Source: Azospirillum brasilense (GTDB lineage Bacteria; Pseudomonadota; Alphaproteobacteria; Azospirillales; Azospirillaceae). From it: a stretch of 64,000 nt of DNA. How positions within the stretch are numbered: the first letter of the stretch is position 1; each line of letters opens with the position of its first letter. Location of the stretch: the NCBI RefSeq assembly GCF_005222205.1, contig NZ_CP032348.1:186001-250000 (forward strand), given 5' to 3'. The position numbers and the translations under genes are program-made. Below the pieces are notes generated by a model. That model had not been told where the DNA came from, ran no database searches, and worked only from the letters and a program-made list of their open reading frames with translations. Positions 24,687 to 32,160 of the stretch are shown piece by piece.

Positions 24687-26735
24687 TCAGCGCCCCAGGC
24701 GGTTCAGGTAGGAGGAGCGACCGACCTTGCGGACCGGTGCCTTTTTCGGTGCGGGCTTCGGCTGCTCGACGGGTGCCGGCAGGGCCTGGGGAGCACCGGC
24801 GGCGGCCGACGCCTCGTCCGTCACTGCGGGCTTCTCCCGCGGCGTCTTGTCGGCTTCCGTCGCCATGGCCCACCCCTTGTGCAGCGTTTCGAGACCGCAT
24901 TTCGCGGCGTAGGCGTAGACGAGACAGACACCGGCCTCGTGGGGTTTGCCCTTCGGCTTGTCCCACTCCGTGAAGCCACCCCTACGGGCAACCAGCTTTT
25001 CGGCGGTGAGCTGCTCGAAGTAGGCGTCGGTCAGCGGCTCGGCCCCGGCCGGGACCTGCGCCGGGAAGTGGACGAAGCGCGGGCCGGGCTTCTCGACCGC
25101 CAGCGAGCGGTACACGAAGTCGCGCGCCGCGTTGCCGCCGATCAGGTAAACGGTCCCGCCGTTCTGCCCCTTGGAGGGTCGGCGAGGCCAGACCTTGGCC
25201 CGCTGGCCGTTCTTCTCCGACCGCCCCTTGATGGCCCAGACGCGCCGCAGCGCCCGGGCGGCACAGAACGCATACGTCTCGGCGGTGTGGTGGCCGCCGG
25301 AGTCGATCGATGCCGCCTGAATGGCAAACCGCTTCCCATCCGGCCCGAGGAAGGTGGTCAGCAGCAGGCCGTCAAGCTGGTCCCAGACCTCCTGTTGCGC
25401 GGGATCGCCGCGGAACACCCAATGTCCGATCAGCCAGCACTCGTTGCCCGCACCCCAGCCGTAGACCGAGGCCTCGATGCGGGGATCGACGCCTTGATGG
25501 GACTGCACGTCGCCGCCCAGCGTCAGGAACCGCACGCCAGGAGGGATCTCCGTCGGGTATGGCTCCGTCCGCTCCGCGAAGGCGGAGACCTTCAATTCCT
25601 GCCCGTAGGTCGCCTTGTAGGGGCGGCCGAGGACGAGGTTGACGAAGGGCTGGACGAGCGTGGCGGTGTCCTTCTGCGCCTCCAGCCATTCCCGCACCAG
25701 CACCGTCCATGCGGCGTTGGGGTTCAGGCTCATCCCGGTCCAGACATGGAACCCGACATGGCCGGGCTGGGACGGTTTGGCCGTCGGCCGCCATTCGCCA
25801 TGGGCATCCATCCAGGCCTTGCGGCCCTCGTCGATGATGCAGCCGCAGGTTCCGACGTACCAAACCGACAGGTCGCCGTCCTCGCTGACCGACCACTTGA
25901 TCCCGTGCGGGACATCGGGACCGCCCCACTCCAGCGCCTGCATTTCCCGGCACTGCGGGCAGGGCACGAAGTACCGGCGCTGGTCGGACTGGAGCCAGAG
26001 CTTGTAGGTGCGGCTGGTCTCCTCCAGCAGCGGGGTTCCGCCCCGGACCTGCTGGCGATTCCAGAACGTTTCACCGCGGGTCCAGAACAGCTTGAGCTTG
26101 TCGCCCTGCGTCTTGGCCTTCGGGGACCATCCCTCCGCATCCAGCTCGTCGGCGAACAGCCAGCGGGCCGAGTAGCGGCGGAAGGCGTCGTCCGAGGCGG
26201 CGCCGACGACGCGCACCGATGCGCCGTTCGACAGCAGGTACTTCGTCGCCTTGTCCTGCTTCTCCCCCTTCCGCACCGGCCGGATCATCGAGGCCAGAAC
26301 CGGCGTCTGCTGCAGCATCGGCGCGATTTCCGAGCCACCGAAGTCCTCGGCGTCCTCCAGCACCGGTTGGGCCACGGCGCAGAGCGTCGGGTCCTGGTGG
26401 AGGTGATAGCCGATGGCCAGAGTGGCGCAGCGGGTGAAGCCGACGCGCGCCGCCTTCATGACGGTGATCAGCGGGATCGTCGGATCGCACATGGCATCCA
26501 GCAACCCGCGCTGGTAGCCGTAGAGCGTCACCTTGCCGTGTTCGGCCCCGGTGCCCTTCGGGATGCGGCCGTAGGTCTCCGCCCACTCCGAACCCGTCAG
26601 CCGGCGCGGGAACTTCAGCGTGTTGTCGATCAGCCCGAGGAGGCTGGCGCGGAAGGCGGCACGGCCGCGGCGGTAATCACCCGCCCGGTGGAGGGCGATC
26701 CTCTCCGTCGCCTCCGCTGCCCGCTGGTTCAGCAT
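24687..26735 (-). CDS. terminase large subunit, lambda gpA family, 682 aa
   Basis: GpA-type packaging ATPase and nuclease. Visible blocks: TLYGYQRGLLDAMCDPTIPLITVMKAARVGFTRCATLAIGYHLHQDP (ATPase region with a Walker-A-like KAARVGFT), RWLFADELDAEG (Walker B-like), LTLGGDVQSHQGVDPRIEASVYGWGAGNECWLIGHWVFRGDP (nuclease), and GHHTAETYAFCAARALRRVWAIKG. It translocates DNA into the prohead and cuts cos. The first in-frame codon (26753) is TTG; ATG 26735 has GAGAGG and is preferred. The start overlaps the small terminase gene by 59 bp. Confidence 0.93.
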   Translation of the reverse strand: MLNQRAAEATERIALHRAGDYRRGRAAFRASLLGLIDNTLKFPRRLTGSEWAETYGRIPKGTGAEHGKVTLYGYQRGLLDAMCDPTIPLITVMKAARVGFTRCATLAIGYHLHQDPTLCAVAQPVLEDAEDFGGSEIAPMLQQTPVLASMIRPVRKGEKQDKATKYLLSNGASVRVVGAASDDAFRRYSARWLFADELDAEGWSPKAKTQGDKLKLFWTRGETFWNRQQVRGGTPLLEETSRTYKLWLQSDQRRYFVPCPQCREMQALEWGGPDVPHGIKWSVSEDGDLSVWYVGTCGCIIDEGRKAWMDAHGEWRPTAKPSQPGHVGFHVWTGMSLNPNAAWTVLVREWLEAQKDTATLVQPFVNLVLGRPYKATYGQELKVSAFAERTEPYPTEIPPGVRFLTLGGDVQSHQGVDPRIEASVYGWGAGNECWLIGHWVFRGDPAQQEVWDQLDGLLLTTFLGPDGKRFAIQAASIDSGGHHTAETYAFCAARALRRVWAIKGRSEKNGQRAKVWPRRPSKGQNGGTVYLIGGNAARDFVYRSLAVEKPGPRFVHFPAQVPAGAEPLTDAYFEQLTAEKLVARRGGFTEWDKPKGKPHEAGVCLVYAYAAKCGLETLHKGWAMATEADKTPREKPAVTDEASAAAGAPQALPAPVEQPKPAPKKAPVRKVGRSSYLNRLGR

Positions 26736-27237
26736 CCGCCCACCTCTCCGCAAGCTCTTCCTGCGCGGCGCTGAAGGCCTTGTTCGTCTCGGCTTCCAGG
26801 AACTCCTGGATCTCGGCGGCGGACGTCATCGTCGCCGCCCGGCCGGCGACCTTGGCGCAGACATTCGCCATGCCGGTCCGCAGTGCCACCGCGAAGGCCG
26901 CCACGTCCGCCGCGGCCTCATGCCGGTTCACGACGTCGTCCAGCAGCTCGGCCGTGCTGACCTCCTCGGCGATGGCCTGGGCCACGGCCTTGCGGCGGTC
27001 GGCCTCGTCCTTCGTGATCCGATCGGCCTCACCGCCGGCGTCCTGGACGGCGTCACCAACCGCCCGGTCGATCAGCCAGCCCACGATGTCGGGGATGGAC
27101 AGTGCCCACTCGACGCCGCGCGACCGATCGGCTTTCGTCACTGCCGGGCAGCCCTGCCCGAGCCACTTCGAGACCGTGTTTCGGTCCCTGCCGAGGATCG
27201 ACGCCGCCTCGCTGAGGCTGTAGGTCCGTCCCGCCAT
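26677..27237 (-). CDS. terminase small subunit, Nu1-like, 186 aa
   Basis: Residues 1-60 form a winged HTH (YSLSEAASILGRDRNTVSKWLGQGCPAVTKADRSRGVEWALSIPDIVGWL), as in lambda Nu1, which recognises cos. A long helical region (about 75-165, charged, Ala-rich) should mediate assembly with the large subunit. It is the first gene of the packaging block and overlaps gpA. An inverted repeat at 27241-27302 lies directly upstream and may belong to its DNA target. Confidence 0.85.
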   Translation of the reverse strand: MAGRTYSLSEAASILGRDRNTVSKWLGQGCPAVTKADRSRGVEWALSIPDIVGWLIDRAVGDAVQDAGGEADRITKDEADRRKAVAQAIAEEVSTAELLDDVVNRHEAAADVAAFAVALRTGMANVCAKVAGRAATMTSAAEIQEFLEAETNKAFSAAQEELAERWADAEPAGSGGDGEDRPPPGG

Positions 27238-27240
27238 GTT

Positions 27241-27302
27241 TCAGCACCCCACGAGAGCCGGAAAGCGTTGAAAATCCTCACTTTTCAGCGGAGGGGTGCT
27301 GA
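27241..27302. other. 10-bp inverted repeat before terminase; possible cos/packaging element
   Basis: TCAGCACCCC (27241-27250) and GGGGTGCTGA (27293-27302) flank 42 bp that contain a further GAAAA/TTTTC pair. The tract TGCTGATGCTGAACTGA follows. In lambda the cos region lies at this side of nu1. The repeat also covers the terminase mRNA leader, so an RNA role is equally possible. The rest of 27303-27392 shows no gene. Confidence 0.35.
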
Positions 27303-27392
27303 TGCTGAACTGAAACGGAAATTTTCTTAGCCGGTGGGTTTGCGCGGCAGGGAGCGACCCCCCGGCCTCCGACCCCCTCCAGGGTCCCCGCC

Positions 27393-27587
27393 TCACAGCG
27401 GCAGGCGCCGCCCCGTCAGCCCGGCGCCACGCTCGAACTCCGCCCGCCGGGCCTCCATCCGCTCCGAGATGCGGGCGATGTTGCGCGAGACACCGCGCCA
27501 CGTCAGCACGCCCAGGACACCGATGCCGATCAGCACCGACACCAGGACGGCCGAGACGATGTAGGCGACGGTCAGGGGATCGGTCAT
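27393..27587 (-). CDS. small membrane protein, 64 aa
   Basis: One clear membrane helix near the N-terminus (LTVAYIVSAVLVSVLIGIGVLGVLTW) and an Arg-rich cytoplasmic helix (GVSRNIARISERMEARRAEFERGAG). GGAG precedes the ATG at 27587. It is the first gene after the terminator at 27614-27640 and precedes the terminase genes. Function unknown; small one-helix proteins here may act in lysis timing or exclusion. Confidence 0.6.
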   Translation of the reverse strand: MTDPLTVAYIVSAVLVSVLIGIGVLGVLTWRGVSRNIARISERMEARRAEFERGAGLTGRRLPL

Positions 27588-27613
27588 GGTGCCCTCCGGA
27601 GCCCAGAGACGAC

Positions 27614-27640
27614 AAAACCCGCCGCGGCGAACCGGGCGGG
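27614..27640 (-). terminator. intrinsic terminator after the NusG-like gene (minus strand)
   Basis: On the minus strand CCCGCC-CGG-TTCG-CCG-(C)-GGCGGG (27618-27640), a 9-bp stem with a TTCG loop and one bulge, is followed by TTTT (27614-27617). It stands between the NusG paralogue and the rest of the late operon, a place suited to a gate opened by antitermination. Confidence 0.8.
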
Positions 27641-27741
27641 CGGGCGAAAAACTCGATGGGCGGTACGGCTACCGCAGTGCCGGGTGACTGGAAGGTCACG
27701 GCACTGCGTGACGGGGAACCTACTGCAGCCCGAGCACCCTG

Positions 27742-28311
27742 TCAAGCAGCATGTTGTGTCATGACTGGGTCAACGGGCACAACATTTTGTGCATCAAGGG
27801 CTAGCGGGGTCTCGCGCCCGAAGAGATCCAGGACCACGCGCACCACGTCCTTCGAGGCCCCGGCGAACAGCCCGACGAAGTCCGTAAACGGCCCTGCGAC
27901 GATGCGGACGGGCTGGTCTTTCTGCCACTGGACGTCACGGGTCTTGCGCTTGGCGGGCGTGAAGTCGACCACGCCGCCATCGGCATCGCATCGGTCTTGG
28001 ATGCACCGCAGGGCGGCCAGCGGGACGCGGCACGGGGCGCCGCTGAGCCCGCGCACCACGAACGCCACGCCGCGGGTGTTGACGATCGGGCGGAAGGACT
28101 GGCCGGGGTGGACCCCCGCAAACAGGTACCGGTCGAACAGCGGCTTGGTGACCGTCTCGGTCTTGCCGGCGTGACGGCGCTCCTTCCGGCACAGCGGAGC
28201 GAGCACCCGGTACCGCTGGCGCTCCAGTTCCTTAGCCGCAAGCTCGTACTGCGCCAAACCGACATGCGAGACCACGGCAAACCAATCGCACCCCGTGAAC
28301 CGGTCGTCCAT
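27742..28311 (-). CDS. phage-encoded NusG-family transcription factor, 189 aa
   Basis: Residues 9-110 form an NGN domain (DWFAVVSHVGLAQYELAAKELERQRYRVLAPLCRKERR ... PLFDRYLFAGVHPGQSFRPIVNTRGVAFVVRG) and residues about 130-180 a KOW domain (DQPVRIVAGPFTDFVGLFAGASKDVVRVVLDLFGRETPLALDAQNVVPV). NusG and RfaH paralogues bind RNA polymerase and change pausing and termination. It is the first gene of the leftward late transcription unit and is followed at once by an intrinsic terminator. The ATG at 28311 has GGAGG; the upstream in-frame start at 28371 does not fit the family. A role as late antiterminator is inference. Confidence 0.8.
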   Translation of the reverse strand: MDDRFTGCDWFAVVSHVGLAQYELAAKELERQRYRVLAPLCRKERRHAGKTETVTKPLFDRYLFAGVHPGQSFRPIVNTRGVAFVVRGLSGAPCRVPLAALRCIQDRCDADGGVVDFTPAKRKTRDVQWQKDQPVRIVAGPFTDFVGLFAGASKDVVRVVLDLFGRETPLALDAQNVVPVDPVMTQHAA

Positions 28312-28441
28312 GTCCGCCTCCGCCTTCCAGACCCAGCGCAAGGGTACCGAAAGTCCAGACCGACGCAACATGTTGTTAAAACCATATGGTCTATATGCGA
28401 GATGTTGATTTGGCCTTTGTCCGGCGCCTGTGAATGCGCTG

Positions 28442-28781
28442 CGTTCCGCTGTGTCCGTTCAGACCTTCGTGGCCGCGTAGTTCATCGCGGCCACTTCGGT
28501 TCCGGTGGTTTGGGGCAGACCTAAAGACCCAGGGCACGGAGCGTTCCGGTCCAGCGGAGTGCCCCTTTAGGGGCGGAACGACCGGAACGACCGGAACTAT
28601 TGATTTCATTGAGTTTTTTCGGCCCGTTTCGAGCGTTCCGGACCGGAACGCACCGGAATGCACCGCAGCATGACACTTTGTCCTTACGCATCAAGCGTTT
28701 AGCGTTCCGATCGGAACGCACCGGAACGACCGGAACGCTCCATTCCGGCCATCCCGACCGGAACGCTCCGGAACGCCCGGA
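28442..28781. repeat. array of CGGAACG/CGTTCCG motifs
   Basis: Twelve exact copies occur in both orientations (starts 28442, 28542, 28574, 28583, 28634, 28644, 28703, 28712, 28722, 28731, 28759, 28769), plus near-copies such as CGGAATG and CGGAACT. Several are direct repeats with 9-10 bp period; others form palindromes (CGTTCCGGACCGGAACG, 28634-28650; CGTTCCGATCGGAACG, 28703-28718). The region 28312-28814 has no convincing gene. It looks like a binding array: replication iterons, a repressor or partition site, or a packaging site. Confidence 0.65.
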
Positions 28782-28814
28782 ATGCTCAAACAGGCAAAGA
28801 TGTGCACAAAGAAA

Positions 28815-28864
28815 AACGCACTGAGTGCGTCATGATCTCCTTGTCATGACGCACTCAGTGCGTT
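28815..28864. promoter_or_regulatory. paired operator dyads in a 21-bp inverted repeat
   Basis: Two 15-bp dyads, ACGCACTGAGTGCGT (28816-28830) and ACGCACTCAGTGCGT (28849-28863), sit 33 bp apart centre to centre (about three helical turns). Together they lie in 21-bp perfect inverted arms (28815-28835 and 28844-28864) separated by 8 nt. This is the form of cooperative repressor operators. The HTH protein at 29076 is the nearest candidate ligand. Confidence 0.65.
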
Positions 28865-28869
28865 ATACC
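28841..28869 (+). promoter_or_regulatory. rightward promoter with operator in the spacer
   Basis: TTGTCA (28841-28846), a 17-bp spacer and TATACC (28864-28869) match a sigma-70-type promoter. The second operator dyad (28849-28863) falls wholly within the spacer, so a bound repressor would block RNA polymerase. It would transcribe the 24-residue peptide and HTH genes. Confidence 0.55.
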
Positions 28870-28931
28870 TATTCTCGTGGTCGGGAGGGGACGGATGGGC
28901 CGTCCCCGCCACACAGAAGGGAGAAAAGGGA

Positions 28932-29006
28932 ATGCTCGGAAAGCTTCTCACCCTTCTGATCCTCGTTCTGGAGGTCATTGAGCGGTTGCTCAACCTCCTG
29001 AACTAA
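28932..29006 (+). CDS. 24-residue hydrophobic peptide
   Basis: A short frame with GGGAGAAAAGGG upstream of the ATG at 28932 encodes a peptide starting MLGKLLTLLILVLEVIERLL: a single amphipathic, strongly hydrophobic helix. It lies just after the operator-controlled promoter and before a 9-bp G/C hairpin and the HTH gene. Such peptides occur as membrane-acting type I toxins and as phage protease-inhibitor peptides (lambda CIII type); a leader peptide is also possible. Coding is likely from ribosome site and composition but unproven. Confidence 0.5.
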   Translation: MLGKLLTLLILVLEVIERLLNLLN

Positions 29007-29019
29007 GGATTGGACCGGA

Positions 29020-29043
29020 GGGCGGCGGGTGCCTCCGCCGCCC
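29020..29043 (+). terminator. 9-bp G/C hairpin between peptide and HTH genes
   Basis: GGGCGGCGG (29020-29028) and CCGCCGCCC (29035-29043) pair around a 6-nt loop. No T-run follows, so it may attenuate, or shield the mRNA end, rather than terminate outright. Confidence 0.4.
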
Positions 29044-29075
29044 GAAGGCCACACAGGAAAGATAGGGCCGATTCG

Positions 29076-29483
29076 ATGACCGCTCAAGAATTGATCGCAT
29101 GGCGCGAGCGTCTGGGGCTCACCCAGCCGCAGGCTGCCTTTGCCCTTGGGGTCTCCCTGCGCGGGTACCAGAAGCGGGAGGCAGACGAGGCCCCTATCGA
29201 CCGCGAGGCCCAACTCGCCACGCGGTACCTGGAGGAGCATCCTGACGAACTGCCCTGGGTGCTGCGTTTCAACACTGGCCGGGCCATGCACCGCGCAGAT
29301 ACCGAGGGGCCGCGTGCGACCGCAGGCGTCGAGTTGTTCAACGCCAAGGAGGAAGCGCTGTCCCGTGCGTTTGAACTGCTCGACGCCGATATCCAGGCTG
29401 CTCCGCATCTGCGGCAAGTAGGGCCGGCAGGGACCGAGCTGGACCATTCGGAAATCCGGACACTCCTGGCGCAACTGTCTTGA
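29076..29483 (+). CDS. HTH regulator of early/late control region, 135 aa
   Basis: Residues 1-45 form an XRE-type HTH (MTAQELIAWRERLGLTQPQAAFALGVSLRGYQKREADEAPI). The remaining 90 residues are helical without a recognised domain. It lies downstream of two operator dyads and a promoter, in the place where a phage would keep a Cro-, CII- or late-regulator-type gene. It is separate from the CI/Cro pair at 38.8-39.7 kb. Target and sign of control cannot be told from sequence; autoregulation at 28816-28863 is the simplest model. Confidence 0.75.
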   Translation: MTAQELIAWRERLGLTQPQAAFALGVSLRGYQKREADEAPIDREAQLATRYLEEHPDELPWVLRFNTGRAMHRADTEGPRATAGVELFNAKEEALSRAFELLDADIQAAPHLRQVGPAGTELDHSEIRTLLAQLS

Positions 29484-29505
29484 TATATGCGAGGTTTGGA
29501 CACTG

Positions 29506-29528
29506 ACACTGCGCCAGTTGCGCAGTGT
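29506..29528. terminator. 9-bp hairpin after the HTH gene
   Basis: ACACTGCGC (29506-29514) and GCGCAGTGT (29520-29528) pair around CAGTT. GCGCAACTG (29470-29478) can pair with CAGTTGCGC (29515-29523) as an alternative fold. No T-run follows. Otherwise 29484-29903 holds only two doubtful short frames that I do not accept as genes. Confidence 0.4.
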
Positions 29529-29903
29529 GGTCGACGTGTCAAGACAACAAAGCCCGTCATGACGCCGCGTATGCAAATCGTCCGTGGCGATTTTGAAGCC
29601 GCGAAGGACAAAAGAGCATTCCCGTTGTCGCCGCGGCGCGCCATCGACCGATGGAGGCAACCGCTGCGGTTGGAGCAAGCAGGCCGTCCCCTTGGACCGG
29701 ACGCTGGTTGAGGGGTTTGCAGCATGGCCTTGCAGAATGCGCCAAGCTGATCATCATGTATGTAGAACGGCGTCATCCGTCTGGTTTGGGATACAAAAAA
29801 GGACGAATTAGTGGCGAGCTTATGCTCTTCTGTTGCGTTTCTGGCCCCATTTTGCCAAAAAATGGACTTAACGCTTCGCTGGCCCCAACCGATGATGGTT
29901 TAA

Positions 29904-31082
29904 ATGGAAGTTAATAGCCTTGCTATAACCAAATTAGGGCTGAAGAACATCGGCTGCTATAAATCTTTGCTTTTGCAGCTTGATAAGAAAGTCAATATTA
30001 TTTGTGGTGCAAACGGCGTCGGAAAGACTACGATATTGGAAGTTATTGCAGCTTCGTTCTCAGGCGGGCTTCAAAACAGAGTTAGACGAAACGCTAAGAC
30101 TAAAGAGGATGCGGGCTGGACAATAGAAATCAATAAAAATGGTACGTTGAATACGGGCGAATTTCTTTGCAAAAACTTTTTGCCAACCGACTCGCTGTAC
30201 CCAGCAGCGCGTGATATTTATAGTGCGGCGCAACATTTTATATATATCAGAGCTGATAGGCAGATCGAATACAAGGCCTTGCCCGCGCTCACCCCCGATA
30301 TTATTCATGATATTTCGCAATGCTATTCTTTTGCCGTCGGAATTAATAACTATGATTTGAAAAATTGGATTATTGGTAGATACCTTTTTAGCGCACAAGA
30401 AAACGGGCTTGATAAAGTGAGCCGTGAGAACTGGGAATTTGCTAAGAGCTGCTTTTCTATCGTCGACTCGGCTGTCTCATTTAGCCGATCGTCGGTCGAT
30501 TACGATATATATGTCAATACGCGAAGCGGTGAAATCATTATGGAGTATCTATCTTCAGGATTTAAGTCAATTTATTACGTTTTGCTTGGTATTATTAAAG
30601 AAATTGAGCTGAGAAGGATTGGTCTCGCACGCAATTTCTCTGGTGTCATATGCATCGATGAGGTGGATCTCCATTTACATCCGACTTGGCAGCAGTCAGC
30701 AATGAGCATTCTAACCAGCGCATTTCCAAAAGCGCAGTTCATTGTTACGACGCACAGCCCTCACGTTATCCAGAGAGCTGGTCCAGAGCAAATTATTGCA
30801 TTGGCTCCTGACCCAGAAGGTTGGCCAAAGCGGCGTGATTTTACTGTTTCGGAATACGGCTTTCAGGGATGGACTGTCGAAGAAATATTGACAGACGTCA
30901 TGGGTCTCCCAAGCGCGAATGGGCCAGATTATCAGAAAGCTCTGGACGATTTCTACGAAGGAATAGAGAGTGAAAATGGAGAGCTCGTTAGGAGTTCTCT
31001 TGATGTTCTATCAAGAATGCTGAAGCCGACGAGTGAACTTTTGCAAGTTCTAAAGATTCAAGCATCATCATTTCGGGACTAA
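29904..31082 (+). CDS. ptuA: Septu-like defence ATPase (PtuA-like), 392 aa
   Basis: ABC/SMC-type ATPase with Walker A GANGVGKT (residues 35-42), a signature-like LSSGFKS, Walker B GVICIDEVDLHLHP and H-loop VTTHSPHV. It is the kind of OLD/RecF-like ATPase used in Septu, where PtuA forms a complex with an HNH nuclease. The HNH gene begins 2 bp after its stop, the defining Septu gene pair. The DNA is much more AT-rich than the phage, a sign of transfer. The ATG at 29904 has only a weak ribosome site. No reverse transcriptase is adjacent, so it is not the retron-associated form. Confidence 0.8.
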   Translation: MEVNSLAITKLGLKNIGCYKSLLLQLDKKVNIICGANGVGKTTILEVIAASFSGGLQNRVRRNAKTKEDAGWTIEINKNGTLNTGEFLCKNFLPTDSLYPAARDIYSAAQHFIYIRADRQIEYKALPALTPDIIHDISQCYSFAVGINNYDLKNWIIGRYLFSAQENGLDKVSRENWEFAKSCFSIVDSAVSFSRSSVDYDIYVNTRSGEIIMEYLSSGFKSIYYVLLGIIKEIELRRIGLARNFSGVICIDEVDLHLHPTWQQSAMSILTSAFPKAQFIVTTHSPHVIQRAGPEQIIALAPDPEGWPKRRDFTVSEYGFQGWTVEEILTDVMGLPSANGPDYQKALDDFYEGIESENGELVRSSLDVLSRMLKPTSELLQVLKIQASSFRD

Positions 31083-31084
31083 CC

Positions 31085-31816
31085 ATGATTAAAGTGAATA
31101 GAGTTTCGCCTCCCTCTAGGCTTACCGGCTGCAAGACTATCGAGTTGACGCATCAATATGCTGTTGATAAGTCAAAGTCGGTGTGGAATAAACCATATAT
31201 CAGGGAACGTCTTCTGGAGATGTCTCACGATAAATGCATTTACTGCGAGAGCAAATTGGAGGAAGATAGCTATCTTCGTGTTGATCATTTTTATTGTCGA
31301 GAGCATTACGAAGAAAAGGTGGCTTTATGGCATAATCTTCTGCCTGCTTGTGAAAAATGCAATGGCAAGAAGTCATCCCTAAACGTTGCTATTGAACCCA
31401 TCATCGACCCTACTAATCAAAACCCGAGTGACCATCTGTCGCTCGTTAACTGCGTCCTTTTTGGCAAAGACTCTTTGGGTCGAAACACCCAAAAGGTCCT
31501 TCAACTCAGTCGTCGATTTGGAGAAACTTGGTGGAAAATTTCGAAGGCAATACATGATAAGGTGGATGTGTTAGAGTCTAAGGCACATCGAGTATCTAAA
31601 TCGAAGCTAGTCAGTGACCAGGAGGATTTCTCGAGTTCAGTGCTCGGCCTCTTCGAAATGACGAGCCCTAAAGAGCCGTTTTCTGCTGTTGCTGCAACAG
31701 CGATTGTTCAGGACCGGAGGACTATTTTTATTGTGGATGCATTGAAGGGAATGGGGTGCTGGACTGATGATCATCAAGCTCTATATAATAATATTAAGGC
31801 TGTAGCATTGGTTTGA
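31085..31816 (+). CDS. ptuB: HNH endonuclease (PtuB-like), 243 aa
   Basis: An HNH fold lies at residues 49-100: CIYCESKLEE (zinc knuckle), VDHFYCREHYEEK (catalytic His after Asp), WHNLLPACEKCNGKKSS (Asn and second CxxC). This is the PtuB layout, the nuclease partner of PtuA in Septu; invaders' nucleic acid is the presumed substrate. The C-terminal 130 residues are helical with no known motif. It is translated directly after the ATPase gene and shares its AT-rich composition. Inside the prophage it would protect the lysogen against other phages. Confidence 0.8.
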   Translation: MIKVNRVSPPSRLTGCKTIELTHQYAVDKSKSVWNKPYIRERLLEMSHDKCIYCESKLEEDSYLRVDHFYCREHYEEKVALWHNLLPACEKCNGKKSSLNVAIEPIIDPTNQNPSDHLSLVNCVLFGKDSLGRNTQKVLQLSRRFGETWWKISKAIHDKVDVLESKAHRVSKSKLVSDQEDFSSSVLGLFEMTSPKEPFSAVAATAIVQDRRTIFIVDALKGMGCWTDDHQALYNNIKAVALV

Positions 31817-31829
31817 TGCGGGGATTTTG

Positions 31830-32160
31830 TTATAGAAAAGAAACATAACGCTTTGGGTTTATTGGCCCGTTGGCTGCCAGCGTGCTAATTCGTTCAGAAG
31901 GTGCAGACAGCCGAATAAGCTTGGTGAGAATGGCATCGGCGGGCCTGGTCCAGACGTAGGACTCGGGCGCCTTGTTGTCCTCGCGGATGTAGTGAGCGAT
32001 TGCATCTTGGAAGGTCGTCCACGGACTTGGGGACGCTGCGCGGGATGCCCCCTCGCTTGATTAGCGAAAACAAACCCTGACGGCATTGATCCACGAGGCC
32101 GACTTGGGCGTGAAATAGAAAACCCAGCGCGGGTGATCGGCCACCCAGGCCAGGGTGTTA
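31830..32160 (-). pseudogene. IS630-family transposase remnant (3' end, two frameshifts)
   Basis: Translated in pieces, the minus strand gives WVADHPRWVFYFTPKSASWINAV, then after a one-base loss GLFSLIKRGGIPRSVPKSVDDL, then after a one-base gain QDAIAHYIREDNKAPESYVWTRPADAILTKL and a stop at 31830. This is the C-terminal third of an IS630 DDE transposase (the FTPKSASW.NAVE block); the final acidic residue falls at the first frameshift. The 5' two thirds are missing, and the remnant abuts the primase stop codon. It marks an old insertion between the Septu genes and the replication genes. Confidence 0.8.

Noticed and set aside
28442..28781. CRISPR array reading of the repeated motifs
   Set aside because: Repeats are only 7 bp, occur in both orientations and lack unique spacers of constant length; no cas genes nearby.
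29487..29914. Two short plus frames (74 and 87 codons) before the Septu genes
   Set aside because: No ribosome site, hairpins within, Arg/Pro-rich low-information translations, no continuity with neighbours.
29904..31816. Retron-type Septu (with reverse transcriptase)
   Set aside because: No reverse transcriptase or msr/msd-like region on either side; only the two-gene form is present.
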